In this document: positions 39,809 through 53,141 of the stretch, piece after piece | Layout: every line of letters begins with the position of its first letter | Numbering within the stretch: the first letter of the stretch is position 1 | Source: Oreohelix idahoensis | Lineage: Eukaryota; Mollusca; Gastropoda; Stylommatophora; Oreohelicidae | NCBI GenBank assembly: GCA_024509875.1 | Contig: JAMPIV010017771.1 | Location: forward strand, 1 to 64,000 | Length of the DNA: 64,000 nucleotides | Reading direction: 5' to 3' | Program-made: the position numbers and the translations under genes | Notes under the pieces: model-generated | What the model saw: only the letters and a program-made list of their open reading frames with translations | The model's database searches: none | Told to the model about the DNA's origin: nothing

Positions 39809-41789
39809 TCAAGTTGAAGCTCTGCCATAACGGTACAGGAGACCAAGTATCGGAGGCAAGATACTTAAATCGAGCCGTTTCTGGCTATATATTCAAATTA
39901 TAAACTTCTTGGCATAGCTCCCTCAAGAAGAGTGTATTCATCTTTCAGATGATCATAATTGCTACATATTCGTGTCTTCCCTTGACTTGGGTAAGAACAC
40001 CCTAATCTATCACGTCTATACCCGACGCTAGTTATCTGGATCTGCCTCAAGTACGTTGCCCGTATAGCAACAAATCACCGCGACATACCGCGCCATACCC
40101 GTTTAATAATGGTGCACGGTCGTAGGCAAATAATATAACATACAATTATCCTAGATGCGCTCAAATGTGCGTCTACAAAATACCAGACGTGCATGTGAGG
40201 ATCTCAAACATTTAACTCCACCACTATGAATATAAAATAACTTAACAATTACATTGTAAACTCGTGCGTGGTGAAGAACAAAAGATCCGACCGTCGACTC
40301 CAGACGGACTGTCCAGGCCGGATCGTGTTATTATAAGCTCTGTGAATACCGACAAAACCAGGCCTTTTGTGTACAAACGCCCAGAGCTTTATTGACATTC
40401 AGAAAAAGGCCAAGAAACAAGATATCCTTTTAGCGGTTAAATTCATCATCATCACTTAGTATAGATTTAAGATTAGATTGTGTATTTTATGTATTAATTA
40501 CCATCTTCTTTTTCCAGGTATTAGTTAGTATTAGGTGTCATTGTATTTGTATTATTTTATTTGGTTGTTGTGCTTCATACAGTAATTCAATAAATGTGAT
40601 AATCGGGTTTTCGTTACCAACACTAGTTAATTTATCTATATATAAGGAAAGAAAGTGTGCGAGAGACATACAGTCCTTTCTTTCTTACTCTTCTGTCCAC
40701 TCAAGAGTATAGAGGGGTTGGAGGCTCGCGAGCTATAGGAGAGAATAGATAGAGTGGTAGGCGTGACATTGTCACGAGATTCAGAATCACTGGGATTATC
40801 TGCTGGGAACTTATCCCAAAGTCCCAAATTCGCCTTCTTCTACTCCTACTGACTATCTTTACCCGGTTGCAAGGCAAATCTGAGCCATTGACAATGCCTA
40901 CGCAACCAAGATAACTCTTCCTGGTTAATCCTCGGGTTAACCTTGTGACAGGAATATGTCTTTAATTGATGTAAACAATTTTAAATATATTGTATTAATG
41001 TATGACATACCTCCTATTGACTGACTTAACAACAGCCTCAAGACAGTGTTGTCGAAAGAGGAATTTGATTAACAATGGCCAGTCATCATCAACGGGGCGT
41101 CTTGATTTTAAACCACAGATATCATAACCTGGTCATATTTTGCAGGTTCAGCTAGTGGTGAAAAACGAAACACAGTTTTAGAAGTTGTGAACTGTTTAAC
41201 AGTCCACCACCAATGTTCTTGGCATAAGCGTGGCGTCTTCAGTGTCCAGATGTTTTAACAACCGAGGGAAGTTAGCCACTACTACGCTTGAAGCACGTTA
41301 AGTAAAACTTAACGTGAAAACAAAAACCAAGTCACCCAAACCAATAACATGATGACAATGACCAAACAGTGACTATATATTTTTGTTTTCACATTGTGTG
41401 AAAATTTGTAAGATATTGGTATACCAAAGTGATCATTTTGTTTTACTATTCTTCATCATTAATCAATAAAGTGTATTGATTTGTTTATTACTGCAGTTAT
41501 AGAATTATATAAATTTCCAGTTATAATTTTGCTTTATGAAAAAAAGAAATATTTAAAATTTCAAATTGGTAGGGAATAAATTAGAGCTGCACTCATATAT
41601 TTATATAACACCCACTGGAGCATGCGATAGGTCTAGCGTGAAAGTGATTTATTTCAAAGTTCTCTTCTACAGCTACCGTCTATAACTGTGCATTTAACTA
41701 CCTGACGTGTCCTTCCACTAGTTCACCAGCTCTATTATCCATTTCTGGGAACTACCTTCTAATTTTCTATCTAACATCCATCTCGCCAC
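39809..41789. other. Spacer, no gene seen
   Basis: About 2 kb with only short frames (for example 40636-40827) and no recognised repeat. Composition is like the surroundings. Confidence 0.5.
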
Positions 41790-42020
41790 CGTGTGTACCA
41801 TCAAGACAATAAACAAAAAAAAAAAACAAAAAAAAAAAAAAAAACACCGTGCGTCAGTGTACATCATCAAGAAAAGAAACAGAAAAAACACCGTGCGCCA
41901 GTGTGCATCATCAAGACAAGAAACATAAAAAAAACACCATGCGTCAGTGTGTATCATCAAGACAAGAAACATAAAAAACACCATGCGTAAGTGTGTATCA
42001 TCATGGTAAGAAAACAGATA
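41790..42020. repeat. 43-bp minisatellite family, short array
   Basis: About five units of CACCGTGCGTCAGTGT, ATCATCAAGACAAGAAACA and an A-run, clearly related to 16040-17215 (GTGTATCA, CAAGAAACAGAAAAA). The array begins with long A-runs. Confidence 0.85.
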
Positions 42021-42244
42021 ATAACGAAACAACCCTTAGATGAGACTTTCGACGTCGACATGGCGCTAAATCTGACATGATATAAACTACTTAGACGTGA
42101 AAAGTAAGTCAGCTATGAAGGCTGTCTCGAGAAAACGTAAATGAATAGATGGAGTTTGAACAGATAAATAGAGTGTAATTTGACTAATTACATACCAGCT
42201 CTTTAACAACAACATATTTTGTAAATGTACGGTTATCTTTAAAA

Positions 42245-42335
42245 TGTTTGCCTTGATATCATCATCATCATCATCATTATCACCCTTCAGATCCACAAAG
42301 GAGGAAAGGCCTTCAACAACTCCACGAAAGGAGCA
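42245..42335 (-). pseudogene. LINE family 3, 3' end scrap
   Basis: On the minus strand a VEGLSSF-like end (compare FVEGLC at 18400-18776) is followed by a (GAT)n tail (complement of 42257-42273). It is too short for firm assignment. Confidence 0.45.
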
Positions 42336-43374
42336 AGGTGGCAGCGTGGAAATACTGTATGGTGACGAAAGAAGCCTGAGACAGACTGCCAGCTTTATAC
42401 CAGAAATAGATATGGTTATCTGAGAGCGAACACCAAAGAAGAAGAATTAACAAACTTATGTCAAGTCCTCCTGTTCTGTACGGTCAGCTCAATGTCTTTC
42501 TATATCTTGCATTGGTATGGTAAAATAAAAATCTATCTTTTCGTAAACCGAAAGTTTGTATACGTTATTGCTTACTTCACTGAAAAAGAAAAAAAGACAA
42601 CGCAAGACTCTACAAACGATTACAGAAGGGGGGGATATCATCTGAATGAAAGTAGCCTCCACTAATTGTCTATGGCTGCATGGCTTATTTCAACTGGTGC
42701 CGCGTCTCAATTGGGCCACTCTAGAAGCTGCCTAAGCCATTACCAACTCATTATTCACTTGTAGTCTCTCGGCGTATATTCCACAAGCAGCAACCACTTC
42801 AGCGGCGAAGTGGGGTAAATATCACTGGAAGTTCTTGCTACTGTTGTTACAGCAGCTCGCTCGTGCACACTGAACAACGATACGGAATGTAAAACGCTCG
42901 GCATTGTATCTACTTTGTGATGAAAACAGTGTCTATCAAAGTCTGCAGCCTTTCTTCTAAAGACTTGATTAAGGAATTTAAATACATCACAACCGTGTAT
43001 GATGGTAAACTGTTAGTGCTCAAAACACGAAATATATAAAACAACACACAAATCACATACAGAGCGACGTGTTAAGGGTACTATAATGTAAATGATCTGA
43101 GCACGATAATCCACTAAGCAACGTCATCTTGCCAGTGATGTAACGTCAACTAGCCAGACCCCTCCCACAAGGTTACATGTTCAAAATAAATAAATAGTTT
43201 ATGCCCAGTGTTTTGTTTTTTTGGGCCAAGCACACCATGTTCAAAGCTAGGCTCAAGGTTCGCTGGTTATATTAGGGTGTGTGTCCAAATTTGTTCTAGT
43301 GCGATATTAGATACTGCAGTGCGATAGTGAATTGTTACAGACTTCATCATACAAGGTCTAGCTGTATGAGTAAA
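42336..43374. other. Spacer, no gene seen
   Basis: No convincing reading frame and no recognised repeat in about 1 kb. Confidence 0.5.
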
Positions 43375-43555
43375 TAAATAAATATTACACATATAAAGGT
43401 ATGTTTCAGGCTCCCGTGAGAAATAAAGAAGTAGAAAACTAGACAACAGAAAGACAAAAGAAGTGAGTGGCTTACCGGAGAATCGAACCCAGGACCCTCC
43501 GAACGGCACCCCCGCATAGCGACGGAAGCGAATCACACTATCCTCCCTGTCTACC
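43375..43555 (-). mobile_element. SINE C, copy 2
   Basis: In minus orientation: tRNA-like head with GGTTCGATTC B-box, then TAGTTTTCTACTTCTTTATT, GAAACATACCT and a TTTATTTATT tail, as at 14045-14175. It lies next to a SINE B copy in the same orientation. Confidence 0.78.
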
Positions 43556-43561
43556 TAACTT

Positions 43562-43731
43562 TATGAGGTGGGGTGACCAGTTCCCTTCCTCGCTGCCTTC
43601 GCCTTCCCTAACTCAAGAACAGAGTCAATACCCATTTACAGCTGGGTAGACTACAACGTGAAGCTATACACGGAACCCGGTGAGTGTCGTGAGAGATAAG
43701 CGTTCTATTCATTCTGCCAATCGGACTCTCC
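43562..43731 (-). mobile_element. SINE B, partial copy
   Basis: Contains GAGGTGGGGTGACCAGTTCC, CATTTACAGCTGGGTAGACT and CCAATCGGACTCTC (plus strand). It lacks the GGTAGTTCC...TACTGCCGTA end of the full copies. Confidence 0.8.
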
Positions 43732-43749
43732 CGTAGCATATACTTCATC

Positions 43750-44160
43750 TTCGTGTACTTTCAGACGTCAGCTTGAATTTGTTTAATGAAAACAGTGGTC
43801 ATCTTGCCATTATCAGTAATCAATCCTAAAGGTTTTTCTTTTATATTTTGACATGCGCCTTAATATAACCGACTAGGTTGAACAGGACGCTCCTCGCCAA
43901 AACGAGGCAAAATTTTATTTTTTAAAATCTTGCCGTCATCGGTAACTCCACAGAGTTTGTCCAGGAATGACATTTGTGACGGCCATATGTGCTTCCACTG
44001 TTCCTTAAATGTGTTATGAACTTTTGCAGCAGTTGATCAGCAATCATTTCATCGGTGCCACAGTTACACTCGTCAGTAGTTCCTATCCTCATCTTGTTGA
44101 AAAGATGATATTTAGGTCTGTTGTCGCTTGTTCGGAGTCTGAAAATTACCATTTCTTCAT
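43750..44160 (-). pseudogene. LINE family 4, 3' end of ORF2
   Basis: On the minus strand the frame 44152-43922 reads FRLRTSDNRPKYHLF then IGTTDECNCGTDEM, matching 47339-47112. The Cys-rich motif C-N-C-x5-6 after RNase H is a known C-terminal feature of LINE ORF2 proteins. The 3' end near 43755 matches that of the copy at 47086. Confidence 0.7.
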
Positions 44161-44940
44161 TTTTTTTTAGTTGTTAATATGCATCATTTTTCGGGTTGCC
44201 TGCAAGCGCTGCTAATCATTTGTTTCTGTATCCTAAGACCCTTTTCTGCTGCCAGACTTATCAACCCTGTCCTGGCGACACTTTGCCATTTAACAAATGT
44301 GCCAACGCTTGCTTAATTTTTTTCGAAAGTTTAAACTGTTCATCCGAAGATCATAAAACAGACCTCATTATAAAACGGACTCGTTGAGGTGCCATAAGCC
44401 ACACGTAATCCTTCTCCTCGACGCTTGACAAAATCTTCAAAGTTGTGAACTACAAAAGTGTAAAGGCTCTTTATTTCGATATTAACTTCGTTTCAGACAC
44501 TTCGCTGAATGGATTTATTCTTTTTTCAACGTTTAACTAATGCTTTCATGTGGTATTATAACAACAAAAAGGGGAGCTAACATGCCTCTTCTTTGTGGAA
44601 CATCCTTACATTGAAATGACAATAACGCAACTTGAAAGAATTTTAAGCCCACCCGATAGACGCGGCAGATAAGTTTGCAAAAGCGGTTAAAGAAAAGTTG
44701 TTATATCTGGTATCTGTTTCTGTGTCTGTCTTTGAAGTTAGGTTTGAAAAAAAAAAAAAAAACTGACTTAATAATATAAAGCGTCGAAAAAAACTTAATA
44801 ATGTTTTGCGTGTCAGAAAGAGGTGTGCATACTTTAACTCTTTTAAAAGTTTATTGGATAGCACGGGCGTTAGTTACAATGAACTTTGTGCAGAAATCCA
44901 ATACCATAATTCCCGTCGTAAGTACGTCGGTCGGTCGGTC
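44161..44940. other. Spacer, no gene seen
   Basis: Short frames only (for example 44196-44387 and 44643-44864). There is an A-run at about 44747-44762. Confidence 0.45.
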
Positions 44941-44944
44941 ACAT

Positions 44945-45110
44945 CATGCACACCGTCATTTGCGCACTTTTCTATTTTCGAGAGAGTACATTAACTTTCA
45001 ACCACAGCTAAGGGGGTGTAACTGTGGTTGGAAGTTAGACAATAATTGTATTGTTTCCCTTATATGTACTCTCCCGAAAATGAAAAAGTGCACAAATGAC
45101 GGTGTGCATG
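44945..45110. repeat. Inverted repeat with 14-nt loop
   Basis: Left arm 44945-45007 pairs with right arm 45022-45110. Shared blocks read on the left arm are CATGCACACCGTCATTTG, GCACTTTT-ATTTTCG, GAGAGTACAT, and ACTT-CAACCACAG at the loop. The right arm has about 30 extra bases near the loop side. The loop is CTAAGGGGGTGTAA. It could be a MITE-like fold-back element or a transcribed hairpin. No TSD was established. Confidence 0.75.
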
Positions 45111-45329
45111 AAACAGTTTCATTATGGAAAGAAGCAAACAACACAATTGATACATGAACTGGAGACAGGAAGGTGCGGAGATGCAGATTAAATCAACAGA
45201 CAATCAATATACTCATCTGTCCAGTTTCATTCGGGAAACGGATTTAACTCATCATTTTCTTAAAAATAACCTTAAAATGTAAGTTTTTGATTGTTTCTTC
45301 GAGACAAAATTTTAATTTAAAGTATTGCA

Positions 45330-45487
45330 GACTCCAAAGTCCGCTGGGAGGACAACATTAGACAATCTTGGAAGGACCGAGCACTAGAATGGAACTAAGC
45401 CAGGAGGAAGACAGCCGATAGAATAGTATGGCGCTCTCTCTTACAAACTTCTACACCTCACGGTAGAAGAGGAACGACTAAGTAAGT
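45330..45487 (+). mobile_element. LINE family 2, very short 3' copy with TSD
   Basis: About 158 bp matching the last part of 14738-15217 and 57945-60225 (GTCCGCTGGGAGGACAACAT through (TAAG)n). It is flanked by AAGTATTGCA at 45320-45329 and 45488-45497, a 10-bp target duplication. Extreme 5' truncation. Confidence 0.88.
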
Positions 45488-45799
45488 AAGTATTGCAAAC
45501 TTATTATTATGGATCAAAATGATAAGATGTCTGCAATTAACAAGCTGTCAATTTTGACGGGTTATTGCTAGTATTAAAATAATTTCTAAGTATTATATTT
45601 TTTAAGCACAACTTGGTATTTATGAATAGATGTGAAGCTGTGCTAGATCGCATGAAGGTATTCCGCTAATGATATTTTTCAGCTTCTTTCTTAACTTTAA
45701 AAAACAAATGGATTGTGGTGTATCTTTTCTCATGGCTACAAATCTTAAAAGAATCCTGAAAACAGTGTCCCCAATGCCCCACTCTGTGTGTGTGTGAAT

Positions 45800-47085
<1,286 letters not shown>

Positions 47086-48122
47086 ACATTCTTCTTCTTC
47101 TTCGTACACTCTCAGACGTCCACTTGAATGTTTTCAAAGAAAGCAGTATTCAGTTTGAGGCTATTTGAATCCCCGTAAAGCCTTTCCACGAAAGGAGCTG
47201 GCGTCGGCCATATGCACTTTCTCTGTACCACATATAAGGGGCAACTTTGAAGCAGATGTTCAGCAGTCATTTTATCAGTGCCACAGTTACACTGATCGGT
47301 AGTTCCTATCTTTAGCTTGTGGAATAGATGGTATCTCAATCTGTTGTGGCCAGTGCGGAGTCTGAAGATTTACCACTTGTTCTCTTCTGTGGAGCTGGTA
47401 GTAAGCATCATTCTGTGTGTGCCCTGGATGTTCAACATTCCATTTGTTTCTGTATCTGATTCTGATAAAAATCTTTGCCTCCTCAAAAGTTATGCTTGCA
47501 TCAGGCTGAGGTACATGTGAACCTTCTTTTGCCATTCTGTCAGCCTCTTCATTGCCGGTGATGTTACAATGAGATGGGATCCATTGGATCACAACACTTT
47601 TGAATCATTGACAAAGTTTGTGGAGCACTATTCTGAGATCATCCAGGTCTGTATTATTTTGGCTTTTCAACGTTGCAATTACTGACTGCATCAGTAAAGA
47701 AAGCAACTTGTCTCTCTGCGCTTTCTTCTGTCAATATAACGTCTGCTGCAGTTTTCAAGGCCTCTGCCTCTACTCTGAAGTTGCTGGAGAATCGTCCTGT
47801 CGCCACTGACAGCCTTTTTTCTGCACCAGTGCTTAAGGTCAGAAAGACACCCCCACCTCCATTTTCTGTTGCATTTGTTGCTGATCCATCTGTGTATGCT
47901 TGGGTCCAGGTGTTGAGTGGGTAATGTTTCTCTATGTATTTTGTCGCTATGGATTTTCTATCTGTTGCAGTTTTGCTCTTTTTTCTTTCAATTCCAGGAA
48001 TGTTTTCTATCATTTTAGGGAAACGATTTTGTTTCCAAACTGGAAGCTTGTGTGCAGTGTCGATGGGTTTAACAGTGGATATTTCATCTATGGATACTGC
48101 TCTCATTTGTGGTTTGGTTGAT
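47086..48122 (-). pseudogene. LINE family 4, RNase H-bearing ORF2 end, inserted in LINE family 1
   Basis: On the minus strand, 48106-47654 reads AYTDGSATNATENGGGG, FRVEAEALKTAADV and FFTDAVSN, an RNase H domain (first Asp in TDGS, Glu in EAEAL, Asp in FTDA). 47592-47287 continues with IQWIPSHCNITGNEEADRMA (the fourth RNase H motif), in another frame. 47339-47112 ends with QCNCGTDKMTAEHLL. The 3' tail is (GAA)n (complement of 47090-47102). ATTCT occurs at both junctions (about 47089-47093 and 48121-48125), possibly a short target duplication. A 5'-truncated copy. Confidence 0.85.
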
Positions 48123-48584
48123 TCTACAAAACAAATTAAAACTGAGAATCATAAAGTATTATATATACAAGGTATTCTGCATTTCTGTATGGTGTAGAAA
48201 CATGGACAATGAATAAGTGATTGGAAGAACGAATTGAGATTCTTGAGATGTGGATATAAAGAAGAATGGGGCACATCTCATGGAAAGAGAAGAAAACAAA
48301 TAAGGAGGTCCTACAAAATCTAGGTATGGAAAGAGAACTAATGAGGGTGATCAAAGTTAGGCAGCTAAAATTCTTTGGCCACATAAAAAGGCATAACACC
48401 TTGCGGAGGACAATAAGAGAAGGGAGAGTTGAAGGCAAACGTACAAGGGGAAGACAGCGCTTTAAGTGGGAAGATAACATCACGAGATGGACAGGACAGA
48501 GTCTGTTAGAGTGCACCACCTAGACAAGAGACAGAAAACGTTGGAGATCCATTACAGCCAACCTTCGTTGTGGAGATGGCAGCT

Positions 48585-48590
<6 letters not shown>
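48123..48590 (+). pseudogene. LINE family 1, C-terminal tail (right part)
   Basis: Resumes the element broken at 47085. Fragments of the cysteine-free tail (RTNEDS-like) are followed by the intact frame 48266-48523 with MGHISWKEKKTNKEVLQNLG, FFGHIKRHNTLRR and [16 protein letters not shown]. It ends in GCTGATGAT, which leads into (AT)n. Confidence 0.82.
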
Positions 48591-48726
<136 letters not shown>

Positions 48727-49069
48727 CAGGAAGATCAGTTTAATTTACAACGTGCTAACTTGCTATGGTATCCTACGATCTTTGCCTTAACATTTTGCCC
48801 CCATGATATTCCTCTGTTTGCAATCACACAGATTTTAGCTTGTACACGGCGAGCGGTGACAACACGTCAAGAATCAAGCCAGTCCATCTGGAGAAGGCTA
48901 CATATATGTGAAAATAACTTTCAGGAAAACAGGTAATAAGATGGGAAAGATCTGACAGTCTGGAGTCGGTGAGTTCTTTTGTGAGAGAAATGAGTCACAT
49001 TGAGACACAGAGGAATAGATATAGAGATAAACATTCAGGTAAATGAATAATTAAGCAAGTACAAGAGAC

Positions 49070-49343
<274 letters not shown>

Positions 49344-49867
49344 TGTGATAGAAATGTCCGTTCTCTTTTCCTAGTATTCATAGTTATCGCCGACATTATT
49401 GCTCTACGTCTCATTTTCTGTGCTTAATTATTGTTTACACTCCCTTCTTTCAATTCTTGTCATGTCGGGACTTCAGCGACCATCTTTTGCTGATTAGGGT
49501 AATCAATCACTTTCGTGTGAACCCATATTGACACCTGAGATCTGTAGAGAGAAGTGTGGTTTACTGATATGTAACGCATTTCCTTCCCGACAGTACATGG
49601 GCGCGCCCGATTAAGAAGTAAACAACCTTGGAATAATCCAGTCGATTATCTCATCCCTGATAATAGTTATGTCTGACCAGTTTTTTTATTGTTGGCTAGA
49701 CCAGGAAATTGTCATAATCATATCCCGACAGACTTGTCGGACGATAATTATCCATCTTAAAAGAGATTACCTGAGATATATTATGAAGTCGCGAGTGTAA
49801 ACATGATCGATAGCAGACGGGTCTCAGCAGACGCTGAACCATATTCGTAATTACCCCCACGATACTA
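49344..49867. other. Spacer between the two GATA/GACA arrays
   Basis: No gene is seen. Frames are short. Confidence 0.5.
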
Positions 49868-49933
49868 CGACAGACAGACAGACAGACAGACATATAGACA
49901 GAGACAGACAGACAGAGAGACAGACAGACAGAC

Positions 49934-49967
<34 letters not shown>

Positions 49968-49968
49968 G

Positions 49969-50060
<92 letters not shown>
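49868..50060. repeat. (GACA)n/(GATA)n microsatellite, array 2
   Basis: The same order as array 1: GACA-rich start, then GATA units. It is followed directly by a CATCCATCAAAA-type minisatellite. Confidence 0.97.
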
Positions 50061-50061
50061 A

Positions 50062-50150
50062 GCATCCATACTATCACATATCCATCAAAAATAACACACG
50101 CACATAATCACACATCCATCAACAGTTATGCATGCACACTATCACTCTAT
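50062..50150. repeat. CATCCATCAA minisatellite, copy 1
   Basis: About three units of CACA-ATCCATCAA-AGTTATGCATGCACAC-type sequence. The same units recur at 55957-56095. Confidence 0.6.
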
Positions 50151-50929
50151 GACGGTAGTGTCTCCCCTGCTCCGCAGTAGTGGTCCAACAAAGGTCAAAC
50201 ACAGAGTATAATGACTGAGGGTCTTCAAAGGTATCAACCTTCGCTCAAGATTACTCTTTGCAGAGATAAAAATAGCAGAATGATGCTTCTGTTTAAGGGA
50301 GCCTCGCAGGATTTTAAAGAAAAGCAAGCTTAACAAAAGAGATCACCTAAGCTGTCATGAACTTATTATTGCCCTGCCCCTTCTGTGAAGTTATATATTT
50401 TCGCTCGTATTTTCTGAGCCCCCAGCTGAAGATGATTCAGCAACTTTTAATCTAATAGGTGTTTATGTTTATGTTTTTAAAACAGTTTGATTCATGCGGA
50501 TGCAGACATACCATTTATCAAGAGTGATTAACCCAACTATAGCTTTACAGATAAACAGGTTTAAAAATCACGAACTTTAACAATGTAAAATAAATAAAAG
50601 TTGTTTATGAAAATGAAGTGATGATATTTATCATCAGATGATGATTTACATTGTGGTGAAACTTATGAAAATTTTGGAAATCTCAATTGATTGAGCTGTT
50701 ATGCTATTTAGGTTCCAATGTCGGATCGGTTGGCGTCTGCTTCAGTCGCTGTTGATTCCCTCAGGTATCTTGAACTGTACTTCTGTTCAAAAATCAAATA
50801 TTGTGACAGCAGCACGTCTCTTGCTCAAGGTCGAGGTAACTGCTTAGGTTGTCAAGTTAAGCGTATTCAAGACCCGTCTGATGTTGTCTCGCGTCGACTG
50901 CTAACAACCTGTACCACAAACTACACCAG
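50151..50929. other. Spacer, no gene seen
   Basis: The open frame 50718-51371 is LINE-related only from about 50930; its first 70 codons show no similarity I recognise. Confidence 0.45.
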
Positions 50930-51765
50930 ACTACAACATGTCTTGGACAATAAGAAAAGAAAGGACATCACAATTTTGATGGGGGACCTAAATGCGAAAA
51001 TAGGAACAGACAACACTGGCTTTGAAGAAATCACGGGAAAGCATGGATTAGGTAGGATGAACGAGAATGGGGAACTATTAGCAAACTTCTGTGCTTCAAA
51101 TCAACTAGCTATAGGAGGCAGCATATTTCCACATAAAAGAATACATAAAGCAACATGGATATCACCAGACCACAGAACTGAGAATCAGATTGATCACATA
51201 TGCATAAGTAAGAAGTTTAGGTCATCATTGCATGATGTGAAAGTATGTAGAGGAGCAGATGTTGTATCAGACCACCATCTTCTGTTGGCTAAAACAAAAT
51301 TAAAACTCAAGAAATTTACAACAGCATATAGCTATAGACAACAGTATAATGTGGGATATCTAAGGAAATAATAGAAAAATTTTCAATCACAGTATCCAGC
51401 AAATACCAAGTACTCCAACAGCTGGAAGATGAAACAGATACAGAAGACCACTGGAAACAAGTAAAAAATATATGGAACGAGACATGTGAAGAAGTACTGA
51501 AAAAAAATGAACATCAGCATAAAGCATGGATAACAACATAAACCATTAGTAAGATAGAAGACAGGAAAAACAAGAAAGCAGATTTAAACAGAAGCAAAAC
51601 CAGAAGCTCCAAAGCCAAGGCTCATGAAGTGTACATAGAAGCAAACAAAGAAGTATCATCAAATGAGACAAGATGAAATATATTGATGATTTGGCAAGGG
51701 AAGCAGAGGAAGCTGCAGCCAAAGGAAATATGAGGGACCTGTACAACAACATATTATAACATACC
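50930..51765 (+). pseudogene. LINE family 1, endonuclease domain fragment
   Basis: The end of an AP-type endonuclease: ITILMGDLNAKIGTDN (GDLNA motif), RTENQIDHICIS and VVSDHHLLLAKTKLKLKK (SDHHL motif). The linker toward RT follows in broken frames (HWKQVKNIWNET and AREAEEAAAKGNMRDLYNN). This is the part of a family-1-type LINE upstream of the RT seen at 46092, but it is a separate copy, cut off at about 51765. Confidence 0.82.
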
Positions 51766-53141
51766 CCGAGTTTTCCGGGCAAACACAGACGTTTTGCACA
51801 GACAACGTCCGAACATTATCGGACAACTGATTTGAGATGCCGCCTCTTTTAGGTGAGTTATATGTTTAATGTGGCCGGGAAGTGGACGAGAACGGCACCA
51901 AATCAAGTTAGATGTGACCGGGCTTGGTCACGGTGACAAATCAAGTCTAGTGTGACAGGGTGAGAATGGGGTGGAATCTTTTATCAATGTTCATCTGTTG
52001 TTTTACTGGCGACTGCCAGAGATGGTGATTACAGAATAGGAATTCAACCCAGGTGATTCTTTTGGAGACTCGTAACTGTGTTTATGTTTTAGGCTGCATG
52101 ATCGTCGAAAATATGGTAACATTCTTTTCTCAATTACCTGATGTAAACAAACGACACTTCCTACTGACGTTCAGGAAATAAGGTCAAGCTGGATTAAATA
52201 TGAATGAACACCTTTATTAAGTGTCTGTAACCTCTGACAACTTCATAATAGTTCATAAATACATGTGCTTCTGTGGTATACAAACCAGTCATCCCAAGAA
52301 ATAACACACAGCCATCGAACTTACAAGATGGTCCAAACCCCAAAATCACTACCTCGCTCGTCTCGTGCCTAAAACCAACTCACTTAACCCCCTTCTCTCA
52401 AACCATCACTTCCGTCCTAGCTACTGAGCAATTCTACCCCAAGTTCGATGACGTCATTTCTTAACCTTTAATTAAATCACTCATAGGATTTGTGACTAGT
52501 GTTATTACGCTAACTAGACACGCTCAAATACTTAGTGTTTAATCTTGCTAAGTATTCTTACCCTAACTATAATTAAGTGGCAGCACCTTAGTGTTAATCC
52601 GACGTAACAGTCCGTACTGTCACATTAACTTAGCCTATATCTCTGGGTCCTAATATTCTGTGTTCTTCGCTGTCTATGATATCTTCATGAAGCAATTGAA
52701 TGTCGGTGAAGTAGTCTTACAACGCTGCAGTATGTAAGCGAAATTCTCCACCAACGCGGCCAGGTTGCTACTTAGAGGAGAAGTCCAATGAGGAGCTGTC
52801 TATTTTAGCATCTCAAATGCCAAACTAATTGTAAATAAGTGTCTGATTTTGGTAGGGGTTCACTGCCCCATCACCCTCATCTCTCATGTAGAACATTACT
52901 GCATGACAACATAAGATATTGCTTTTCAAAACCCATAACTATGTATAAGGTCTTTGCTTCTCCCGTTTCTCCTGTCACGTTGTCGTGAAATATTCTAATC
53001 CACATATATAAATTATCAGGTAAATGTAAAGCCTAACACATAAATTCAATAAAAGGAAAGAAGAATGGTAAAGAACAGTGCTGTCACAATGACTGTACTC
53101 GAAATCCCCCTTTTTTCTGCTTCGTCTGCAAATCGTAACGT
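51766..53141. other. Spacer, no gene seen
   Basis: About 1.4 kb with only short frames (for example 52273-52464). No recognised repeat. Confidence 0.5.

Noticed and set aside
42040..42335. Asp-rich short protein at 42087-42296
   Set aside because: The Asp run is the translated (GAT)n tail of a LINE remnant.
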